This document shows, piece after piece, positions 12,711-17,655 of a stretch of 17,655 bases of DNA. The DNA lies in contig NZ_NPEF01000071.1 in assembly GCF_002811955.1 (NCBI RefSeq), positions 1-17,655 on the forward strand, given 5' to 3'. This DNA is from Leptospira ellisii. Its GTDB lineage: Bacteria; Spirochaetota; Leptospiria; Leptospirales; Leptospiraceae. How positions within the stretch are numbered: the stretch's first letter is position 1; every line of letters starts with the position of its first letter. Made by a program: the position numbers and the translations under genes. Under the pieces are notes generated by a model that was not told the DNA's origin, made no database searches, and saw nothing but the letters and a program-made list of their open reading frames with translations.

Positions 12711-14108
12711 TCATTCGGGTATTTCGACGCCCATCAAGGTAAGATCGTCCTGAAACGGATTTCCGTTTAAAAAATCGCGAAGTTCTTTTAGGACGAGATC
12801 CGCGGTGTGACGCACGTTTTGTTTTGCGCCGTTCCGGAATAACGCGTAAAGACGTTCCTCTCCGAAAAATCTCCGTTCCTCGTCCTGTTCCTCGAACAAA
12901 CCGTCCGAAAAAAGAAATAATTTATCTCCCGCGACGACCTTAAGGATCTTATCCCGATATATGGACGCCGGCGAAAGTCCGATCATTCTTCCCGTTTTGG
13001 AAAGTTTCAGCGGTTCCCCGCCCTGAAGAAGGATCTGTTCCGGATGTCCCGCCGAGGAATACCTTAGAATTCCCTTTTTCAGATCCAAATCCGCGAGAAT
13101 ACAAGTGTAGTAAAGATTTAGGGACCGGAATTTGGATATGAATTCATTATTCAAAATTTCTAATATTTCTCCGGGACTTTTTCCGGAGTTTTTTACGAAC
13201 TCGTAACTTACCTTGATCGCCATCGTAATCAAGGCGCCCTGCACTCCGTGACCCGTGGCGTCCGCCAAAAAAAAACGATATGTTCCGTCTCCGAGACGGG
13301 CGACGTCGTACAAATCGCCGCCCACCTCGTCCCGGGGAAAATATTCCGCGCATACTGAAATGTCCTCGTATTGATCGTATCCGGAGGGAAGAATACTTTT
13401 TTGGATTCTTGTGGCGGTGGAAAGGTCCTTTTTGATGATCTGAAAGGACTTGTTTAACCGGGTCATCAATTGTTCGATAGTTCTTCTTTCTTCGAACAAC
13501 TTGCGTTTGTGTTTACGCGATTCCCGCAATAACCTTTGGACCGTTTCGCTCTGCGTCCTTAAAAATCCCGACGTTACGCTCATCCAGTAAAAATAGATGA
13601 GAATCGTAAGCACGAGAACCGCGAAAAAGATCACCAAGGTCCGGTCCGAAAAACGGACGGGAGGAGTTCCCGCCACTCCGGTAAAATAAAGAAAGAATAG
13701 GGATAGGGAATAAATCAACGCGCCGAATATGAAATATCTTCTCTTCATCACGCCGAAGGAACCCAAATAGGCGGCGTAAAGAATGGTCACCATAACGACC
13801 AAAAAGTCCGGCACCTGCACCGCAAGCCACGCGTTAAAAAAGAGCATGGGAATATACCATCCGAAAAAGGAGATGCGCGTCCATTTTCGGAGGTTCCATT
13901 TTCCGGAAGCCAATTGATAATTGAGGGGAATCGCGCTGAGCGCGTTTAATATTACGAAAAGCGAAAGTTCCAGATAGGAGACGTTCTCCAATCCTTCCGT
14001 GTTGAAAAATTTAAGGACCGAAAACAGAACGGAGACGAATGCCCCTCCTAAAATCGAATTGAGGGTGATGGGAAGACGGAACGCCTTTTTAAAATTGGAA
14101 AAGGACAT
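12711..14108 (-). CDS. Membrane SpoIIE/RsbU-type PP2C serine/threonine phosphatase
   Basis: A 465-residue protein with about six membrane helices (roughly 12-33, 44-66, 80-98, 100-118, 124-144, 155-178). A long coiled linker (180-230) joins them to a PP2C/SpoIIE phosphatase domain (235-465). Metal-binding motifs are all present: EVGGDLYD (261-268), DATGHGVQGAL (283-293), SSAGHPEQ (351-358), SDGLFEE (401-407) and DDLTLM (454-459). Such enzymes dephosphorylate anti-anti-sigma (STAS) proteins in partner-switching cascades, so control of a sigma factor or other output in response to a membrane signal is inferred. No STAS protein or anti-sigma kinase is encoded nearby. It starts 6 bases after the zinc-ribbon gene and is the last gene of that cluster, followed by a probable terminator. 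Confidence 0.94.
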   Translation of the reverse strand: MSFSNFKKAFRLPITLNSILGGAFVSVLFSVLKFFNTEGLENVSYLELSLFVILNALSAIPLNYQLASGKWNLRKWTRISFFGWYIPMLFFNAWLAVQVPDFLVVMVTILYAAYLGSFGVMKRRYFIFGALIYSLSLFFLYFTGVAGTPPVRFSDRTLVIFFAVLVLTILIYFYWMSVTSGFLRTQSETVQRLLRESRKHKRKLFEERRTIEQLMTRLNKSFQIIKKDLSTATRIQKSILPSGYDQYEDISVCAEYFPRDEVGGDLYDVARLGDGTYRFFLADATGHGVQGALITMAIKVSYEFVKNSGKSPGEILEILNNEFISKFRSLNLYYTCILADLDLKKGILRYSSAGHPEQILLQGGEPLKLSKTGRMIGLSPASIYRDKILKVVAGDKLFLFSDGLFEEQDEERRFFGEERLYALFRNGAKQNVRHTADLVLKELRDFLNGNPFQDDLTLMGVEIPE

Positions 14109-14114
14109 GGGGTT

Positions 14115-14639
14115 TTAAATCAAGGGAACGATGACGAAAACGATAAAGGAGATCAAACAGGTCCAGATCGTCGCGGAAACGAATGAAAACGAAAGCGAGT
14201 TTTGCCACTGGATCAGGGGAGTGGCAACGAAAAGGATCATTCCCAAGTAGTAAAGATACGGGGAACGATCATAAAGATGTTTTTGCCATTCGATAAATCC
14301 CTCCCTGAAGTCCTTGACGTCCCCTCTGAATTTCAGATCCAAAATGACTTCCCCGATCCAACCCGAAATCGAAAAAAACAGGGACCAGATCGAAAACAAA
14401 AGGGGAATCTTGAAGGAAAGAAATTCCCTTCCGAAAAGAAAATACAAAACGAAAAAAACGGCTCCCGATATGGGAATTCCCGGATAAAGAACCTTGAGTC
14501 TTAAGAATTTACTTTCGGAAAGATAACGGAAAAACGGAACGGCCTTGCCGGATTGAAACGATCCGCAGAACACGCATTGTACGGAATCCTGCAATATATG
14601 GGTTCCGCAATTTCTGCAGAATCGTTTCTCCGTCTCCAT
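14115..14639 (-). CDS. Zinc-ribbon membrane protein of unknown function
   Basis: A 174-residue protein. The N-terminus is a zinc ribbon of the type seen in many small membrane proteins: C8-x2-C11 and C22-x2-C25 ('FCRNCG', 'CVFCG'). Four hydrophobic segments follow at about 50-70, 75-98, 127-144 and 150-174, so the ribbon should sit in the cytoplasm on a four-helix membrane base. No enzyme motif is visible. It lies 14 bases after the VKOR-DsbA gene and 6 before the SpoIIE phosphatase gene, so it is probably co-translated with the latter and could be a membrane partner of it. That is inference from spacing only. No Shine-Dalgarno site is evident before the ATG. Confidence 0.82.
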   Translation of the reverse strand: METEKRFCRNCGTHILQDSVQCVFCGSFQSGKAVPFFRYLSESKFLRLKVLYPGIPISGAVFFVLYFLFGREFLSFKIPLLFSIWSLFFSISGWIGEVILDLKFRGDVKDFREGFIEWQKHLYDRSPYLYYLGMILFVATPLIQWQNSLSFSFVSATIWTCLISFIVFVIVPLI

Positions 14640-14653
14640 GAACTAAGCCGAAA

Positions 14654-15871
14654 TCAACTTTGATTGATCAATTGGTTGATCAGCTGACGTAGAAAATCGA
14701 CGTCGGGCGTCCCGCTTTTCGGAAGCGGTTTGTTGTTGATGAACAAAGTCGGCGTGGAATTGATTTTCAAAACTTCGGCTTCGTCCACTTCTCTCGAAAT
14801 CTGATCGCGAACCTTCGGGGAACTCATACAAGCGCGGAACTGATCCATATTCAGACCGTTCTTTTCCGCGAGTCGAATCACGGTCGCCGCGGTGTGCATA
14901 ACGCCTGTTTCGTTGTCGTCGTAAAGTCCCGTATAAACCGGATAGAATTTGTTCTGCTGATTGGCGCAAAGCGCGGCGCTCGCGGCCACGCAGGAACTGG
15001 CTTCGGGCGACTTTCTTCCCACGAGACGGTTGCAGTTTCCGTCCAAAGGAAAATTCTTATAGGCGACTTTGATGATGCCGCCGTATTCGGAAAGAAAGGA
15101 TTTCAGAATCTTACTCGTATGCATACAGTGTCCGCAATTGAAATCGGCGTATTTTACGATGGTGATCGGAGCGTTCGGATCTCCGACCACGGGAACGTCC
15201 TTTAAATCGATTCGGACCGTAGGGGTTTTTTCGAATTCCTGAATCAATTGCGGAATGGATTTTTCTCCGAACCCCCCGGAAACCAAACGGGAACCTCCGG
15301 TCGACATTCTTCCGCCGTAAAGACCGATCACGAAAAACGAAAGGCCGACGATCAAAAGATTCAGATATTGTCCGTTTAAGGACGCGGAAACCGCCGAGAT
15401 CGATTTGTCCGAAAGGGATTTAAAACCGGGAAAATTCACCGCAAGAAGCGCGATCGTGATCACGTAGGTCGCGGCACAAAGACCGCATAACGCTTTGATG
15501 ACGCCTACGGAAATCGTAAACAATCCCACGTCTGCAATCAAACCCAGAACCAAAACGTAAAAGGCGATTCTGAGATTGGATTCGGCGGTTTCCTTTTTGA
15601 TTTCGGAAAGAACGAAAAGAAATCCCGCGAATCCGTAAAATACGAATCCGAACAAAGCGATCGGAAGATCGCCCAAACCCGGAACGTTACGGATCGCCGA
15701 AAAGGAACTTTCTGAAACCTTATCGCAGGAACCGGGTTCGCTGAACGCGTTGCACAACGCCTCTCCTACGGAGCCCGGATCTCCGTAATATTTCTGGATC
15801 AATAAAAAGGAAAGAATCAGTCCTATCGCGGAAAGAACGACGGATATTTTATTTTTGGATGATTGGTTCAT
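14654..15871 (-). CDS. VKOR-DsbA fusion (disulfide bond formation)
   Basis: A 405-residue fusion. The N-terminal half is a vitamin K epoxide reductase (VKOR) homologue with about five membrane helices. It has the loop cysteines C40 and C49 and the quinone-facing CGLC (129-132), which together pass electrons from DsbA to quinone. A further helix (about 170-186) leads to a periplasmic thioredoxin-fold DsbA-like domain (about 218-405) with active site CGHC (246-249) and the cis-Pro loop 'STPTLFINN' (372-380, Pro374). Bacterial VKOR proteins replace DsbB, and the fusion joins oxidase and re-oxidase in one chain. Four more cysteines (280, 294, 302, 348) lie in the DsbA helical insert and may form structural disulfides. 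GGGGA precedes the ATG by 6-7 bases. The next gene upstream is hisA, 88 bases away, with no terminator seen between. Confidence 0.95.
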   Translation of the reverse strand: MNQSSKNKISVVLSAIGLILSFLLIQKYYGDPGSVGEALCNAFSEPGSCDKVSESSFSAIRNVPGLGDLPIALFGFVFYGFAGFLFVLSEIKKETAESNLRIAFYVLVLGLIADVGLFTISVGVIKALCGLCAATYVITIALLAVNFPGFKSLSDKSISAVSASLNGQYLNLLIVGLSFFVIGLYGGRMSTGGSRLVSGGFGEKSIPQLIQEFEKTPTVRIDLKDVPVVGDPNAPITIVKYADFNCGHCMHTSKILKSFLSEYGGIIKVAYKNFPLDGNCNRLVGRKSPEASSCVAASAALCANQQNKFYPVYTGLYDDNETGVMHTAATVIRLAEKNGLNMDQFRACMSSPKVRDQISREVDEAEVLKINSTPTLFINNKPLPKSGTPDVDFLRQLINQLINQS

Positions 15872-15959
15872 GAGTTTCCCCGATCTGTAAGATCGATTTA
15901 CCTTTATGTATGGTTCCTGGTTCTATGGAAAGAAAAATCCGATAGAATCCGGCGTTTCG

Positions 15960-16681
<722 letters not shown>

Positions 16682-16685
<4 letters not shown>

Positions 16686-17017
16686 ACGGATTGAATGAAA
16701 TTCTCCAAAAGTTTAAGGCCGTGTGTGTGCGATTTTTCCGGGTGGAATTGGGTTCCGAAGATGTTGTTCTTTTCCACGACCGCGGGAAACCTTTCCTGAT
16801 AATAATCGCAAAGACCCGTGATCGCGTTTCCTTCCGCATCGGTCGGACGATACGAATGAATGAAATAAAAAAAAGACTGATCCGGGATTCCCTTTAACAA
16901 AACGCTTTTGTCTTTTTTGCGGATTTGAAGACGGTTCCAGCCGATGTGAGGAACCTTAAAATCCTTGCCGTGAAACTTTCGGATCTTTCCCTTTATATAA
17001 CCGAGTCCGTCGATCTG
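16682..17017 (-). pseudogene. hisH: HisH glutamine amidotransferase, 3' part (codons 100-210)
   Basis: This is the C-terminal part of the glutaminase subunit of imidazole glycerol phosphate synthase. It begins at QIDG, at the inverted repeat, and runs to the native stop overlapping hisA. It carries 'VPHIGWNRL', 'FYFIHSY' and the catalytic His and Glu in '[10 protein letters not shown]' (H191 and E193 in full-length numbering). It has no start of its own: upstream of 17017 the frame stays open to 17179, but there it reads antisense hisB sequence. The missing N-terminal part lies inverted at 17278-17587. The reading frame itself is undamaged, so this is a rearranged gene rather than a decayed one, and may be an assembly artefact. 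Confidence 0.9.
17005..17017. repeat. Left copy of a 13-base inverted repeat at the his rearrangement
   Basis: The bases GTCCGTCGATCTG are the exact reverse complement of 17575-17587. The left copy reads as hisH codons 100-103 on the minus strand and, from 17009, also fits hisB (Val-Asp-Leu) on the plus strand, so the hisB/hisH junction lies within it. Outside 17005 and inside 17018 the match stops. Confidence 0.9.
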
Positions 17018-17281
17018 GGAGGAAGATATTTCTTCAAATACACTGGTCCGGAACTCACCGGTAAGTTCGGTATTTACGACGCGGAACTTTCCCTGGAGTT
17101 TCTCCAAAAACTGGCGTTGAACGCAAAGATGAATCTGCACGTCGTCGTTCACTACGGAGACAACCGTCATCACATCCACGAATCGATCTTTAAGGCCTTG
17201 GGAAAGGCGCTTCGAATGGCGATCGCGCAGGATTCGGCCGCCGCGGGCGCTATTCCTTCCACTAAAGGAGTGTTGGAGTGA
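17009..17281 (+). CDS. hisB: HisB imidazoleglycerol-phosphate dehydratase, 3' part only
   Basis: The last 90 codons of hisB, from VDLGGRYFF to the stop. The Mn-binding 'HHIHE' with 'FKALGKAL', the '[10 protein letters not shown]' strand and the C-terminal 'IPSTKGVLE' all match imidazoleglycerol-phosphate dehydratase. About 100 N-terminal residues, including the first metal-binding motif, are absent. Upstream of 17009 the frame enters antisense hisH sequence, so the apparent start at 16925 is not real. The stop overlaps the GTG start of hisH (GTGA, 17278-17281), showing the native hisB-hisH junction is preserved. The fragment is in opposite orientation to hisA, contrary to a normal his operon. 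Confidence 0.92.
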   Translation, partial: VDLGGRYFFKYTGPELTGKFGIYDAELSLEFLQKLALNAKMNLHVVVHYGDNRHHIHESIFKALGKALRMAIAQDSAAAGAIPSTKGVLE

Positions 17282-17574
17282 TCGCCATCCTGGATTACGG
17301 AATGGGGAACATCCATTCCTGCATCAAGGCGGTCTCACTTTATACGAAGGATTATATCTTTACGAGCGACCGCGCCGCGATCGAAAATTCGAAAGCGCTC
17401 ATCCTGCCCGGGGACGGACACTTCGACAAGGCGATGGAGAATCTGAACGCGACCGGGCTCCGGGATACGATCGACAAACACGTGCAAGACGGTAAACCCC
17501 TGTTCGGAATCTGCATCGGTTTTCAGATTCTTTTCGAATCCTCCGAAGAGATCGCGCAAGGTACGAGGAAGGAA
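17018..17574. other. Inverted his segment (hisB 3' part plus hisH 5' part)
   Basis: These 557 bases lie between the two copies of the 13-base inverted repeat and are inverted relative to hisA and the hisH 3' part. Flipping them in place would rejoin hisH into one 210-codon gene on the minus strand, directly upstream of hisA. Flipping would not restore hisB, because a second copy of the hisA start, not the hisB 5' part, lies beyond the right repeat. Confidence 0.85.
17264..17270 (+). promoter_or_regulatory. Shine-Dalgarno site setting the hisH GTG start
   Basis: AAAGGAG lies 7 bases before GTG at 17278, inside the end of hisB. It supports GTG as the hisH start rather than a later codon. Confidence 0.7.
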
Positions 17575-17587
17575 CAGATCGACGGAC
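17278..17587 (+). pseudogene. hisH: HisH glutamine amidotransferase, 5' part (codons 1-103)
   Basis: The N-terminal 103 codons of HisH, starting at GTG: '[11 protein letters not shown]', '[10 protein letters not shown]' and the nucleophile Cys79 in 'GICIGFQ' are all present. The family sequence ends at QIDG (17575-17586). After base 17587 the frame reads 12 unrelated codons of antisense hisA and stops at 17622. This half has Cys79 but not the His and Glu of the catalytic triad, which are in the other half (16682-17017). The two halves share codons 100-103 and together give exactly 210 residues, a normal HisH length, so nothing was lost in the break. Confidence 0.9.
17575..17587. repeat. Right copy of the 13-base inverted repeat
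   Basis: CAGATCGACGGAC is the reverse complement of 17005-17017. It is formed by hisH codons 100-103 meeting antisense hisA sequence. The last seven bases (GACGGAC, 17581-17587) occur in both native hisH and antisense hisA, so this junction shows 7 bases of microhomology. Confidence 0.9.
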
Positions 17588-17655
17588 CGCGCAGTTATCC
17601 AATAAGTCGATGGCGGGAATGATGATCATACGGATTGAATGAAATTCTCCAAAAG
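17581..17655. repeat. 75-base direct repeat of 16637-16711 (hisA start, hisH end)
   Basis: The last 75 bases of the window are identical, in the same orientation, to 16637-16711, an offset of 944 bases. They carry, on the minus strand, the last nine or so codons of hisH, its ATGA overlap with hisA, and the first 16 codons of hisA (start at 17629). The match begins inside the hisH/hisA junction and runs to the window end, so its true length is unknown. Confidence 0.95.

Overview
This window most likely comes from a Leptospira species (Spirochaetes). Moderate G+C with many TTC/GAA/AAA codons, several lipoproteins with relaxed lipoboxes, an orphan FecR-domain lipoprotein, a VKOR-DsbA fusion, a SpoIIE-type phosphatase with a multi-pass membrane domain and a hisB-hisH-hisA order all fit that genus. 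This is recognition from protein content, not a database match. No rRNA, tRNA, CRISPR array, insertion sequence or phage gene was seen, and no gene-free stretch exceeds 300 bases.

Layout. (1) 103-264: a 30-residue lysine/alanine histone H1-like peptide with a strong terminator. (2) 323-4174, minus strand: a tightly overlapping three-gene envelope operon, transcribed as a PEGA-like lipoprotein, then a TPR lipoprotein with a C-terminal Suppressor-of-fused (SUFU) domain, then a signal-anchored protein of unknown function. (3) 4272-5254, minus: an orphan FecR-domain lipoprotein with its own terminator. (4) 5388-7654, minus: rsgA (ribosome-assembly GTPase), overlapping by 4 bases a gene of unknown function that may hold a degenerate HD-type domain. 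(5) 7673-10789, plus: a membrane sensor histidine kinase, an alkyltransferase-like (ATL) DNA-repair protein and thiD. They start only 18 bases from divergent rsgA. (6) 10799-12616, minus: a DUF885 zinc peptidase, convergent with thiD. (7) 12711-15871, minus: a VKOR-DsbA fusion, a zinc-ribbon membrane protein and a membrane SpoIIE/RsbU-type PP2C phosphatase, closely spaced. (8) 15960-17655: histidine biosynthesis genes in a rearranged state.

The last 1 kb is the most unusual part. hisA is intact on the minus strand and overlaps the 3' half of hisH as expected. Then, at a 13-base inverted repeat, the sequence flips: the next 557 bases carry the 3' part of hisB and the 5' half of hisH on the plus strand. 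At the second copy of the inverted repeat the sequence jumps back into a second copy of the hisA start, and the window ends inside this 75-base direct repeat. The two hisH halves share four codons and add up to exactly one 210-residue HisH with nothing missing. The catalytic Cys is in one half and the His/Glu in the other. An assembly or library chimera at a contig end is the most likely cause. A real inversion plus duplication cannot be excluded from sequence alone.

Apart from this, the genes are mostly housekeeping (rsgA, thiD, his genes), envelope (lipoproteins, disulfide formation, peptidase) and signalling (kinase, PP2C). Nothing looks like a mobile island or a recognised defence cluster.
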